The translations under genes were made by a program, and so were the position numbers. Shown here in pieces: positions 36,991 to 50,400 of a DNA stretch of 64,000 bases (positions are counted from its first letter, which is position 1; every line of letters begins with the position of its first letter). The stretch spans positions 255,256 to 319,255 of the forward strand of contig VZSE01010018.1 of assembly GCA_013398275.1 (NCBI GenBank), given 5' to 3'. Source of the DNA: Promerops cafer (taxonomy: Eukaryota > Chordata > Aves > Passeriformes > Nectariniidae). The notes beneath the pieces are model-generated. The model worked only from the letters and a program-made list of their open reading frames with translations, did not search any database and had not been told where the DNA came from.

Positions 36991-39118
36991 TGTTTAATAC
37001 CCATTAAACTATAGCTCTAATTAAGAATTCTGTAATAGACTTATAAAGTTCCATAACGATGATGTCTCACATGAATATTATTTCTGTCGCAAGAGAAGCA
37101 ATTTCTATAATATATAAGTGTAAAACAAAGAACTAAAGAAATAAGTCAGTAGTTTGTACATATTTATTTAAAAATAAAAAATTGTAGAAGAGCATTGGAA
37201 AGGTCTAATTGAGTTTGCTGTGTTCATTTCTTTCATCTTATAATTAAGACAAACGTGTGGATTATTATTTTTTCCACTGAAAAAGTCCTAGGTATCTTAC
37301 ATACTGCACTTTAATTATGCACTTACTCCAATGAAATGCCATATGTGAGTCATGATTTAGATACTGTGCAATAACTAAATAGAATTACTGCAGAAAAATC
37401 CCAATTGCATTTTAAGCATCAAGGAGGTGTAACAGTCTTTCTTAATTCATCCTGTTTCCAAATATATATGGTATTTATCCAGGACACTAACGATAACTTG
37501 GAGAGTTTTCGCCTCTTTTCTAATAAATTTCTTTGTCAGTTGAACTATGGAAAATCTAGGGAGACACCTTGCTTTACTTTTAATCTTTGAAGAAAACTAA
37601 GCCCGGACCTCCCTCTCCACCATTTATTTTCCTTCCCTTCTTAGAACACTACCACAAATTAGGAACTCCTGCAAGATGTGTGGGTTTTTTGAGGGGATTT
37701 TTTGGGAGTTTTTTGAAAGTCTCTTTTCTTCATGGGATAAAAAATATTCACTTAGCTGGCTAGAAAAAAGGAAAAATGTAGCTAGAGTGTCTTAAAGCAA
37801 CATCTACAACGCTGGGAGAGAAGGAAGTGGTAAAATAATAAAATGCTCTCTTCCATTTAGAAATTTTAAATTAACTTCTGGAAAACAAGCTTCTGCAGTT
37901 AGGATTATTGCCTAAATGTTGTACCTTGTCTTCCTCATCTCTAAACCCTAAGAGGACAGGCTCAGAGACAGCTGCTGGTCACAAACACTACCCAGGGTTG
38001 AAAAATAAGGCATTAAGGAGGGCGTGATTCTTTCCGTTCCTGCCATTGTGTTGTTAATGAGCATTTTCAGCTGTGAAAAGTGACCGTAAAATGGTTACAG
38101 GGTGCCACTGTCTTTTGCTTGTGCATTTTACTCAAATTCATCTGAAACAAAACCAAGACTCCAGAGTAAGCAAAGAATATCACTATTGTAGAGCAGCATG
38201 TCCAGCAATGGAATGAGTACCCTCAAGGAAAGCAAATTATGGCTGCTGCCCTTACAATAATGATGAAACCAGACCAGGAGCTGGTTAAAGTCTATACATT
38301 CCACTTTAAAGACTCCATCCCTAGTTTTGTTTCTGTCTGCTTCACATTATATTTTTTAACTTATTCATAACCAATTTAAGTAAAAAGCTTTCACTGACAA
38401 AAAGACAGAACCAGAAGCACTTAACTGAGACTATGATTTTGCAATTCTCACAAGTGTGTCCTCAGCTAAGATTGCCTTAAGCAACTGGCCTCAGGGAAAC
38501 TGACCTACAAGCATATATTTTAGTTGAGTTTAATGAGATTTGGATGATGCTCCAAAAATAAGGAGTGTAATTTGTAGCCCTTGAGAGATGTCAATAGTGC
38601 ATTTCTGTAATTCCACAGCCAATACACCTTTTAAAATGTTTACAGAAGAGGGTGCTCCAATTGTAAAATACTGTCCTAGTAACTCTCCCTTAAAAATGCA
38701 TGACACTAAACCTCCATGTGAGTTATTTCTAACAACATTTCAGGAAAAAAAAAATAGAACTAGAAAGGATAGGTAGGAAAGTAAACTGGAAAAACTGCAA
38801 GGGAAAGACAGAAAAAAAAGCATGAATTGTCAATAAAGGTGTTCATTTTTTCTCAGAATTAAACTATTATTTTCACATTTTAGATAGATCAGTACTGAAT
38901 TATGTCCAATTATGTTCTTTTACACAAAGCAGGCAAAGTCAGGAAGAACATACTCGTATCAAACAGACTGCAGCCTTAATGTTCTGTGCTCTTCATGTAA
39001 TCTGTGCTGGATTCCTGCTTTTCTGTTAACAAGGGAGAGGTTGAAATTTGTGTGGACCTATTAGAAATAGTTTGGCTACACAAAGGAAAATCTCAAGAGT
39101 ACTTTTTTCCTGGCACAG
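36991..39118. other. Non-coding AT-rich DNA, no gene seen
   Basis: No gene, hairpin or transposon is recognisable. The segment 37.19-37.40 kb is repeat-free and contains TAATTA-type homeodomain cores; conservation is untested. Confidence 0.55.
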
Positions 39119-39720
39119 TGGGATTGAGGACACCCTCAGCAAGTTTGTCAAAAGCACCAAGCTGTGTGGTGTGATCAGTACTCTGGGGGGAAGGGATGCC
39201 ATCCAGAGGGACCTGGACAGGCTGGAGAGGTGGGGCTGTGCAATCCTCATGAAGTCCTGTTGGAGAGAGTCCAGAGGACCACAAAGAGCCTCAGAAGGCT
39301 CTGCTATGAAGACAGAGAGTTGGGGTTGTTCAGCCTGCAAAAGAGAAGGCTCAGTGGAGATCTAGCTGCCTTCTAGTACCTTCAGGTACTATGGACCTAC
39401 AAAGGGATCCACAAAGACCTGGAGAGAGACTTTTTCCATGGGCATGTAATAACAGGACCAGAAGGAAGGACTTTAAACTTAAGGATGGTAGGTTTGGATT
39501 GGATATTAGGAAGAAATTGTTCACTGTGAGGGTGGTGAGGTTATGGAACAGATTTCCTAGAAAAGTTGTGCATGACTCATCCCTGGAAGCATTCAGGGAA
39601 AGGCTGGATGGGGCTTTAAGCAACCTGATCTAGTAGATGTCCCTGTCCAAGTCTGGTGAGAGGGGACCAGAAGATTTTTAAGGTCTCTTCCAACCCAAAG
39701 CATTTTGACATTCGTATGAT
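39119..39720 (+). mobile_element. CR1 LINE fragment with internal deletion
   Basis: A second plus-strand, 5'-truncated avian CR1 copy. It starts within the reverse transcriptase region ('cctcagcaagttt...caccaagctgtgtgg') and runs to the 3' end. The ORF2 C-terminus is well preserved: LDIRKKLFTVRVVRLWNRF at about 39499-39555 and LDGALSNLI followed by a stop at 39634-39636 match the CR1 hallmark LDIRKKFFTVRVVRHWNR...LDGALSNL. About 85 bp of 3' UTR follows, ending 'ggtctcttccaaccc' and an ATTCGTATGAT tail near 39720. A sharp junction at about 39254/39255 joins 'cctcatgaagt' to 'cctgttggag', leaving out what I judge to be roughly 350 bp of ORF2. Frameshifts and stops make it inactive. Confidence 0.93.
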
Positions 39721-41296
39721 CCTTTAACCCATGTACATGCAAGAAGCATTCCACTACAATGATTTAATAGTCTAACAAACAAATTACTGAGGAGATAATA
39801 CAACAGTTAATACACATATTAAGGCTCTTCTGTGTTGCAACTTATTAATCAGATTATCATTCAACTTTGCAGATAAGTAACATTTCTCCCTCACTATCCC
39901 TGCTCTCAGAAAACTCCTGCAGAGATACACATACACAGAAATACACAGACTCTTATGTATCATAAGAGCTGTCAAGCACCGGTGAACTCTGGAAGTCCAA
40001 GGGTTAACTGGAATGCAGCATTCCTTTGAGAGAATAAAAAAGAATAAAGTTCTGGAAGCCAGAGGTAATATTTCAGCCTCAGATTTTATTAGACTCTGTT
40101 TCATTCCTAAGCATTGTATGTCCCATAGAGCTGGAGAAATTACTGTCTCCAGTTCTCAAAGACTGAAATCCTTCATCTTTCTCATAATCCCTCAGTAGGA
40201 AACAGAAAATCACTTTCAACATCTCCGTAACACCTTTAATTTTTCCTGTTGAATGTTCTTTTTATTGCTCACCTAAGAAAGGTGCCAAAGTCTCAGTTAT
40301 TACTTATGAGTCCATACCAGTTTATTACTTCTTTTAAAAATATGGTGCTTCCATTCTCCAACTATTTGCTTTGCACACTATATAGATATCATCCCATCAC
40401 TCTTTTCTTTCAAAAAGGGTTTGGAGAAGGAGCTGAAAGAGATGTGTGACACAGGTTCACATCAGTCCAAGAGCCTATATATGCACTTAATTTGGTGTGA
40501 TCAAATTGAATGCAAATGTCAAGTTCTCCTTCAAAAAAGAAACCAGTGAGATGAAAACATGCATTTAAATCACTAATTACATTCTCAGTAACTTCCATGG
40601 ATGGTGAAAGACAAGAAATTTTTAATGGGAAAAATACTGAGTGGAAGGATGATGTTAATGTAAGAGTTCAGTTCCCACTGAATACAAAAAAAAAGAAAAA
40701 AATCTAAAAGTTACTGGTTTTACAGGGAAAAATCAATAATAACATACATTATTTTATGGAATAACATATTCCATAGAAGTGCCCTGTTGTGCTAGGGCTA
40801 CCAGAGCCATGGAACCCTATGGTAGTTCAGAAACACAGATTTTCCTGCATTTTAAACAGTGGAGGACAGTGGAAAAATGAGAAAAACAGAACACCCCCAA
40901 GAGGCAAAAAGTGCACAGACAGGGCAGACCTGTGTTGTTCTTCCATGCTACAGCTCTATTGCTCAGCTGAGCTCTGTAAAGCCTAGAAATGCAACAAAGA
41001 AAACAGCTCATCATATTTAGCTCCTCTCTCCCTAATATTTAAACAGAAGAACACCCCAAAAACGATGCAATGGTGATCAGGGTTTGGGGTTTGTTTTGTT
41101 CTTTTTCAGGTTTTTAAGTCTAAATCTATTATCTTGGTATGCTTTTGCATGCCTTATGTAACCAGTGGTTCCCCTCCATACCAACCTCACTGTCACCAAA
41201 GAAATCTAATTATTCTTCAGGAGGCAGACACAAACTCATTTCCTGCTATTTCTGTTTTCTGGATTTTTGAAACAGACTTTGTCCTTTAAGTCTCTC

Positions 41297-41345
41297 TGTA
41301 TAATATAACATAATATTATATAATATTACATAACCATAATATAAC
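41297..41345. repeat. AT-rich low-complexity stretch
   Basis: TATAATATAA-type words with few C and no G over nearly 50 bp. There is no clear repeat unit. Confidence 0.75.
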
Positions 41346-43070
41346 TGTGCTCAAAAAAAAGTTATATGTAAAAGTATTTCCCTTTCAAATTCACATCCTG
41401 AATTAGGCAAAACTTTCCAGATCTCTTTTTCTTCATTCCCTGTTCATTTTCTTTAAACAGAAATCTGTAGACATAGAATAGACTGAAATTCAGATTTTGT
41501 TTATACATTTTGTGACACTCCAATATTCCTTGCCATTTAGTGGTCTTACTATGTATATGTTTCAAGTCTTTCCTAAATTTCACCTTACCTAATATCAAAA
41601 ATAGAATTTGATTTCTTTTCTAAAAGAAAATATTTCAGTAAAGTCAGTTTCCATTCCTTTACTTTCCATTCCTGACAACTTTAACCTGACATTTAAGCCC
41701 ACTATAACAGCTTATGCTTAATAAAATGTCTGAGCTTTAATTCACTTGCTTTTAAAAACTTGCAGTGTTGAAAGGAAACAGAATGAAAAGCAATACAGAG
41801 AGAGTAAAGCAACAGCAACATCTGCATCTTCAAGTCTATTTTAGATCACCATAAGTTAGCAGCTTAGTTTTAATGGCACTGAACTGCTTTATGTTGATGG
41901 CCTGCTGTTACTGATCCTGTGAGCATAATGAAGAGCATTAAGTGTTTAAACATAGATGTCAATAAAATACACAGCAAATAATGGCCAATAGTGGGGGTTT
42001 GCAGAGATCTGCTCTGCTGATACAACTCCTAATAGACCATTAATGAGGAACGGAGCAGAGGAAATTCTGATAGGAGGGATCGATCAAAATAATTCAGACA
42101 GCCTCCCCATTTCTGATAAAGGGCTTTTCTAAATGAAGACATTATAGCCCAGAAGACTTGGCTGTGAATTTACAGCACACTGGTGACTCCCCACAGACTG
42201 CACATGCTGCACTCAGGCTGGTGAGACGGAGTAAGCTTCCCCATGTCACGTGTTTGGAATTGCATAAGAGTCAGAGGCAGATACTGGGTGGATTAGTTGG
42301 AAAGCTGCAAATGCCAGTACAGCTTATTGCAAACCAGTATTTCCTTAATTAGAAATTGAAGTCTGCACAGCTCTTGTGACAGCTCTTTCCTGTGATGAAC
42401 ACAGATGTGCACACAGGATTGGAGGGAAATGGTGGGACTATCTTTATGTAGGTGCACATACGTATCAAACTCTGAAAATTAATCCATTATTTACTGCTCT
42501 TTCTATTTCTCTGACTGTCCAGGTAACAATAATGCATTTAAAGTGCTGATTCAGATGAAATCCCTCATATTAAGCACTCAGCCTCAGTGTCCTGTTCTCA
42601 CCTGAGGACAGGAAATTTTCTTCACTGTCTTCAAAAGCAGCAACATTGCTCAAACTTTCAAAAATCTGATACTTATCATTGAAGGGTATAATTAAATGTT
42701 CCTCACTATCTTTCATGGTATTAATCGTGTGTCTCTGGAAAGAAATATCACCTAAGACTGCTGCAGGAAGCCAATGGGTTTCAATGCATTTACTCATAAC
42801 TATTTTGGCTTCTCATAAATTATTTATTAAGACTTCAGATACCAAGCAGCAAGCAGCCAGACTGCTGGGTAGTAACCTATCTAGAATGTTATTTGGAAGA
42901 CAAAATAATATGATGTGTGCAGAAAAGGAGAGAGAGGGGACTCAGCTGTAAGGTAAAAACAACAGGTGGTCTCTTGGTATTCAGTGGCACATGATTCTTA
43001 ATGTTTCAGTTCCTCTCTGCAACACATCCCTGATGTAAAGTCTAACACATTTTGCTGCTAAAGCAAACTA

Positions 43071-43111
43071 TATATGTGTGCACACACATACACACACATG
43101 TATACACACAT
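43071..43111. repeat. TG/CA dinucleotide stretch with 12-bp palindrome
   Basis: TATATGTGTG joins CACACACATA and further CA units, so that TGTGTGCACACA is a perfect palindrome at the switch from TG to CA. It is probably polymorphic. Confidence 0.85.
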
Positions 43112-46100
43112 CTATAAATGAAAGCAGTGAATTACAAAATTTCCAGCATGTAAGGCTACTTCCAGTACAACTTCAAGCCATGGGAAAGGAGAGAAATAAC
43201 CAGGAAGAAATGGTATCTCCTCTGAAATTTAATGACACAGGAATCAAAAAGCAGCACATGAATACTATCAGCTCATAAGCTCTGCTCCAGCCACATGGTT
43301 GTTATGGGATTGAACTGCTGGGTCTTGACATGAGCTAGAATGCACAATGAAGAGAAAGATGGAAACTGTCACACTACTCCTACATAAAGCACTAGCAGTA
43401 ATAAAAAATAACAATAAATCATTTAATCTTTTTTGTGTGCTGAATGGAAGGAACAGGAGGAATACAGAAGGTAAAAAATATCTGTTTGAAAAGAATCATG
43501 TCAATAAACATCAAACATCTTGAACACTTTCCAAGTTTTCTTCAGGAAGATATAACTGGCTCCACAAATTCTCTCCAAACACAATTAGTGCTGACAGCAC
43601 TTCTGACTTGCTGTCCCTGACAGTTTAACCAATTTCTCAAGACTAAGAGAAACAGTCCTCTTGTCACATTGGAAAGATAAATAATCTAATCATACCCTTC
43701 TTAATATACAAATTCTATTTTTTCCCTCAATTTTCTAGTTCTCTCCTATTTATTATATTTTCAGCATGATGGCTCCAAACACCACACAGAACAAATAAAG
43801 GTTCTTCTTGCAAATATCTGTTGCAGTGTAACTTCCCTTTTGAATGGATTACATATTTCAGCTCTGTTTGATGTACATTTCTAAAGTACAACCTAATTTT
43901 CTTTGCCTAACCATTACTCACAATCCTACATTTTCTGCAAACGCAGATCTTAAAAATGATTCCAAGATGTAGAAAGACAACGACACCTTCTTATTCTTGC
44001 TAACCTTTTCTCTATTTTCACAGATAATTTGTTGTGTTGATAGGAATTATAGCTAATTTTGGAAACTACATTATTTAATATACACTCACTGAGCATTCTG
44101 AACTTCAATGGAAGTCACTGATTTGTCCTGAAACACTCACCTTACCACAACTTGTCATAACAACCTGTCATCATCTTGCTCAAAACCCACTAAGAATGTC
44201 TGACTCCCCTATCCTCTGCAATGTGTAGTCTTTCAGAACTACTAGACTCAAAAGAAGACCACATCAATTCTCTCTTGCTCTCTTTCTTTTTGAGCCACCA
44301 GTTCAGCAAACCTTGTGGGGAGGGTAGAACTGTGCAACTCAAGATCTGTAACATGCACTGCATGATAGAAAATGTGAAAATGCAAAAATTCAAAATAGCA
44401 AACTCTGAGGCAATCTCTCTATAACCTTTTGGGATTAAACCAAATATTTTTCTAATTCAATTTTTTAATTCAATTTTCTAATTTCAATTGTTTTAATACA
44501 TAGTGTGTAGAAGAAAATATATTCAAAATGCACACAAAAGGGGCTTTCTACAGTTGTTTACTTTCCTTTTTCAGTACCATCCAAAAGTATAATACCCAAG
44601 ACAACATGGCTGAGCATCATTTAAATAGAAACTAAGTGGAAACTTAATGCAAAAAATCTGAAGTGTGGAAAACAGTCTGGTTTTGTTTGCTAAGTGGCCT
44701 CACACTAAGCTTTTGATCCAGGTGTTGTGGGAATGGAACTGACACATACTACACTTCCAAGATTTTAATGATGCCCAGAGCTTTCATTTTCTTTTATGCT
44801 CTGACAATGGGAAACATGGTCTCCTTATGTACGACATAAAATCTAATAAAGAAGCCAGCTGTTCCTTCCCTGGTGAACCCTGCAACTCCAGCCTGAATAC
44901 AGGTTTTCTGAGAAAAAAATGGGGAGTAATTGCACTGTACCTGGGCGAGTACAATACACTTGACTCTTTTTACTGTCTAAATATATCAAGTACACAAGAA
45001 AAAATTGTAGAGTGGACAGGTATAAACCAGTAAAATAATCAGCTGCTTAACAGCTAGCAGGTTTTAAATACTTTCTTGGCTTTCCTTATCACAGTGTCCT
45101 ACAGTACATCCGTTCCTTCCCACCATCTCTCAAACATCTACCACAATAATGCAAACTGACATATCTGTTCTGCCAAATGCTGGCTGCCTATTGGAACAGC
45201 CAAAGCTAATATTGTCCAGTAAGTGTGCTAATTGAGAGACCCTCCAACATGCCAGGGCAAGTTTTGCTCTTGGCAACTACAGCAAGCACTGATATTTTTG
45301 AGACCACAGTATCAGGACTGCTTAATTTTCCCATCTTCCTTCTTGCCGTGATCTAAAAAATTCGAGAGATTGTTAAAATATCTGTATTGCAGAGGAATGT
45401 TTTCCAGCTGCAGAAATGTTGCTCAGTCACGTTGCTTCAAGTGCCATCATGGGCACATATCAATACTCCATGTTTGGAGAACAAATGAGGGAACCACCAG
45501 AGCTGTTGCTCCTGTATTTGAATTGCAATCCTTGATCTCAGCTGGTAAGTGGCAGCAACAGTGAAGAAATGTCAAAGAAATAGAGTTTTAACAATCAGTT
45601 AAGCTCAGTTTTAACTTAGCACACATGCTCTTCTGGTGGGTCATGCTTCCAGTGCATGCCAGGGTTCTCTCCTAGTCTTTCTTGCCTGGGCACAGTCAGG
45701 TGCCCTGAGATGGCAAGGATAGGATAGAGCCTTGGCTTGAGGGTGAGGATTCCTGTACACATTCAGGTTCAAATGCCAGATGGATAGCCCCAACACTCTC
45801 TCCCTGCCTCTACAAGAGCCGAAATAAAACTACACAAATACACAGAAGCTCCATATTTAGGAAAAAGAAAAAAAAAAAAAGCTTTGCCAGATCTGTAGGC
45901 ACTGTAACACTAATTACTGTACTTTAGAACTTTCCATTGGTTGGCTGTGGCACGAAGTGGAACATTGCTATTTTTAATCTATATATCCTCATCCTTCTGC
46001 TACAGATGTTAGAAAGGGGACCCCAAGAACTGTCTTAACCTGTAGTAATCTTAGTGGGTATCTACATGCTCAGGTAGAGCAATTTGCTGTTATCTATACG

Positions 46101-46151
46101 GTCATATTTACTACTGTAAATAACAGTCAGTAGACACTGACAATATAGTAC

Positions 46152-46173
46152 CCAGTGGATACTCATCCACTGG
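46152..46173. repeat. Perfect hairpin, 9-bp arms, 4-nt loop
   Basis: CCAGTGGAT and ATCCACTGG flank ACTC. The tight loop makes a stable cruciform or RNA stem-loop, but pairing does not extend beyond nine bases, so it is no microRNA precursor. Confidence 0.85.
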
Positions 46174-47324
46174 ATAGAGTGATCTCAGTTTTTCACATCC
46201 TTGTACCTTGCTTTGCTCCCCCTTCCCAATCATCTTCCTCATCAAGAATTTCCTAATTCAGTATATACAAACACCACAGTAATTTAGTGGCTGAAGACAA
46301 GACTTCTTCTCTTACAATTTTTCTTCCAAATCCCTGAGTATGGAATTTATTCTCAAAGACTTTCATTTTCCACTGCAACTCTTTCTTCATGTTTATCCAT
46401 GAAAATTAAAAAGATTCTACAATGCAAGCAGTTGAGCAGGTAAATTTATCCTGAGGCCAAAATATGGCAAGATACATGTTCCCTTGGGAAAAGGAAGAAT
46501 CAGGCTGAACCCAACCTTTATCAGCCCAGTTTGCTGCTTGCTGGACTCAACACCAAACACGTTATTATTGTTTCTTTGAAAACTAGTTAATATTCTTCTA
46601 CACTCTAAATTTTAAATAAATATTTTTCGGCAAAAGTACTGAAGTAATTTGGGATCATTCACTTACCTATTAAAGTTATATCAAATTCAAGCGATTTGCA
46701 CAGCAGTTCAGTTATCGGTGTTTGAAGTACATCACCACGTGGAAAGGACATGAAAGAAAAGTAAGAAAAAAGAAAACAGTAAGCTATCTTGCTCCTTTTC
46801 TCAAATGAAAACATTAAAACAAACCTATAAATAACAATCAGTGTTACCATGTTACCATCTGCCATGAACATGGAATATATTCATTTAAGCAGGTACCTGC
46901 TAATGCTGTTTTTTTTCCTGCTACCATCCATTACAGCAAGTGGGTTGTTAAAGTAGCTGTTAAAAGAAAATGTTGAATGGTACTTACACTACACATAAAC
47001 ACAATTCAAACAATCCTGTTAAGCTTGATAGCAGGCTACAGTCAGTTTCACAGCATTTTTGTAAATGACTTGAATGCACTCTTTATCTGAATATCAGCAG
47101 GCAGAAGGCCAAGATGGAAATTATGGAATGAGAAGGAAATTGAACAATTCAGATATGTTTATGGAAAGCTCACAAATCAGGGCATCTCATTTGGCACCAA
47201 ATAAAGCTGTTATTCATGATGTGCAGCTACAAAAAGGAAAGCTGGTCTCTGCTAGAAGTGTAGCCACTGTAGTATGAGCTAAAGGAAGTGGTTTCTCAGT
47301 AGAAAAAATAAAGGTTGACATTCT

Positions 47325-47412
47325 TGGGGTGTCCTGTGCAGGGACAGGAGCTGGACTTGATGATCCTGATGGGTCCCTCCCAACTCAGCATGTTCTGTGA
47401 TTGTATGATTGT
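47325..47412 (+). mobile_element. CR1 LINE 3' tail fragment
   Basis: About 85 bp matching the 3' UTR end of an avian CR1 subfamily: 'ggacttgatgatcctgatg' followed by 'ggtccctcccaactcagc' and 'ttctgtgattgtatgatt'. The wording (lower GC, 'aactcagcatgttctgtga') differs from the copies at 9.4 and 39.7 kb, so it comes from another CR1 subfamily. It has no coding sequence and is severely 5'-truncated, as is usual for CR1. Confidence 0.9.
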
Positions 47413-50400
47413 CACAAAAATATGGCAATAACCACTGGATCACACGCATGACCGTGAGTATCTATGACCGCTACGCTGGCTGAAATCAAACCAAGAAATT
47501 ATAATGGCACACCTTTTCCTTCAGCAACAGTTCTTAGATATGGTGTGATGGTCCCAACCAAAAAACTTCATCTCTGAGTTCAATAAATACATGAGTTCCA
47601 CATCACACCTGAAGACACTGATTTGCAAAGAGCATCTCTTCATAGGAACTTCTAAGATCATTTGCTGGGCTACTTGAAATCTACAGTGACTACATCAGTT
47701 CCCATAGTTGGATTCTGATGCATTCCAAGGTGTGGCCTGCTCTTCAGATTTGTAAAATTAAATTTTATCTTGTAGATCAACATGCTAAAATGCCATTTAA
47801 TACGGTTTATATAAGTTGTCATTAGAACTCTAAAAGTTTGAATGATTTTTGGTACCTATCAAATAGGTGACTTTACCAGTTTATATATGAAAGAGAAAGC
47901 ACCTTGCTTTGTTGTCATTCTTCCTATAGTAAGTGCTTTTTAAAAGAGATCAAAATCAGCGCTGAATAAATTTTATTATTGATTCACGCATGCCAAAATT
48001 TATTTACAAGACTGGAGGAACAAATACTCAAGCAAGTGAGAAGAAAGACTATTTAAGTTTATTCTGCATTAAAGATGGACCTTAAAACAACACCTGTGAT
48101 AAAAGGGTTACTTCACTTCTCAAAGATTCCTTTTACCTGACAGTGTTTTAGCTCCTTTGCAGCTTATGTATTTCAAACACTCAGCCTACCCAGAGGCCTC
48201 TAAGCTGAGATGTGTGGTGATCTCTTTAGATGTGTCACACAGATATAGGCTGCTTCAATTCATTTAATTGGGGAGATCAAGGGAGAGCCCTTGTATTCAT
48301 ATTGTTCCATTGTTTGTGTGCAGTTCAGTCTTTGCTATCATGAGCAATACAAACAAAAGGCATTATTAAGTGAAATGTGCTTTGCTCTTCCATGCCTAAT
48401 AATGTGCCAAATATGAGCCTACAACCTTGAAGCTGAGAGGTCAACCTCTGGAAGCATCAGGAAAAGAGAATTTCCTTCAGTAATCTCATCATTCAGGAAG
48501 AGAACTGAAGTAGAGATGGAGAAATGTTATATTCTATTGGTTTTATTATTGTGGACTTTTCTATTCTATTCTAATGTATGCACATCACGATTCATCAATG
48601 TATATACTCACGTGTTTTACAAAAAGCAAAGAATCACTATAAGCATGCTGATGCTCAGAAAACAGTTTGAATAAACTTCCTGTTCTTAAAAATCAAATAA
48701 ACAAGCCAAAGAACATTCTTTCATAATCGCCCACTTCTTTCAAAAACACAAAGTAAAAACACAACAATGACATAAATTGGAAAACATTGTTGTTACAAAA
48801 CAAAACAAAAAAAACCCAACAACACTTTAATATGAAAACACTTATCTCCCACAAAAAGTCTTAACATTCCGTGTCTCTCATGGTTTGAGGGATACTTCTA
48901 ATTATTCTTTATATGAATTCCTGTGACAGGCTGAAAAGAATAAACCAACCTTTTCCCTAGAATGCTTTAGCAGTATTTTTTCTCTCTCTCATCCCACAAT
49001 GGTTACAAATACCAGGAAAAGCACCACATTTTGTGGACTTTTGATTTTTTTGGCAGTCATAGACTAGCCATTCCTTGGTTTGTGTAAAAAGCCACAGCTC
49101 AGCGGAAGTCAGTGGTGAAGCTTCAGCTTACCTCGAGTCATGTACATGACACTGGAAATGTTTGTTATGGAAATTATTCTGCCTATCACAGCCCAGATAT
49201 TCAGGAAACTGGGGCTGCTTTCCTGAGGACTAGAAGATATATGAAGCCACCTTCTTGCTGGCTATTGTGTGCACATTTAAAGTGCAAAAAAGGGCATTAA
49301 TTGCCAAAGAACATGCATTTGTACATCCATTTCTCTGATAACCTGTATAATACCTCAGTGAGGATTAAGCAGCAGGGAGAGATGCACAGAGAAATGGTGC
49401 TGTCATTGTTTCCCAGGGAAAAATTACATTATCTTTTCTAGTTTTTGACAGAAAATTACTGACTTAAAGATTTTTGCAAGTTTATCGGCTCTCAAGGGGG
49501 TCATTCAGAGGTCTCTACTGTTCCCTTTCATATTCTCATGACAGTTGACTAACCCTTGATCTTTGACCTGGACAGAAATTAACCCTCCACATTCCACCTT
49601 CCACATAGAGACATTAATATTCCTAATAATGAGAGGTTATTAAAACCTTAAAAGTTCAGTGGAGCATTTCAAGGACAGTAGAATTAGATTTCAGCAAATA
49701 CCTACAGATTTACTGCATAATGCAAACCACTTGATTTGTTTGGATATATGCTCCAAGGCTACAGTTCAGCCAGCCTTTGCTGACTGGAAAAAAGCCACCT
49801 GACTAATTTGACTTGATCTGTGAAAGAGGGGAAATCCTTGTTATAGACATATGCAGCTATACATTATTCCTCTCACCACTTTCCACCTTTACCTTTGGAA
49901 AGATATTATTTGTTAAGCAAATTTAAAATACAGCACTGAGAGATGTGATGCCCCAAATGCTATGCCAGGCACAGGGATACATGGTAAAAAGGCACAACTG
50001 AGGTTCCTAATTCACTGGATTGATCTCAAAGTTATTGCATCATTTTCTGTACCTTATACACTCAAGTCTTTAATTTTTGGAGCAGTCCTTCCGCTAGCCT
50101 GTGGCTCGCCAGCTTTTCTATTTCACTCAACTGAAATCCCATTTGGTCCATGATAAGAAGTCTACCTATGTATTTTCCATGACTAAAAAGATTGTCAAGA
50201 ACAAGAGGAATTACACTAACAGAGCAAACCGAGACCTGAATTTAAAAAAAAAAAGAAGAAACTGAAGTGAAACTAAAATAAAACTTATAATGGAAAGGGA
50301 AAGGGAGAAAGAATCAGGATCCTCTAGAACTTAAAGCTATGAGACCAGAAGGATCAGTAAATACACTTATGGAGGGAACAAGCAAAATTTGTTGCAATAA

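Larger units (their letters stand above)
39721..47324. other. Non-coding DNA, no gene seen
   Basis: No gene is recognisable. Contents are an A/T-only stretch at 41297-41345, an alternating TG/CA stretch at 43071-43111, a perfect 9-bp-arm hairpin at 46152-46173, and a minus-strand donor-like site at 46665-46667 after a short open frame. The segment 41.83-42.13 kb is repeat-free and is my best visual candidate for conserved non-coding DNA in this region. Confidence 0.55.

Noticed and set aside
45766..45777. GGTTCAAATGCC and flanks resembling a MIR-type SINE core
   Set aside because: One B-box position is wrong and the upstream likeness to MIR is too weak to support without a profile search.
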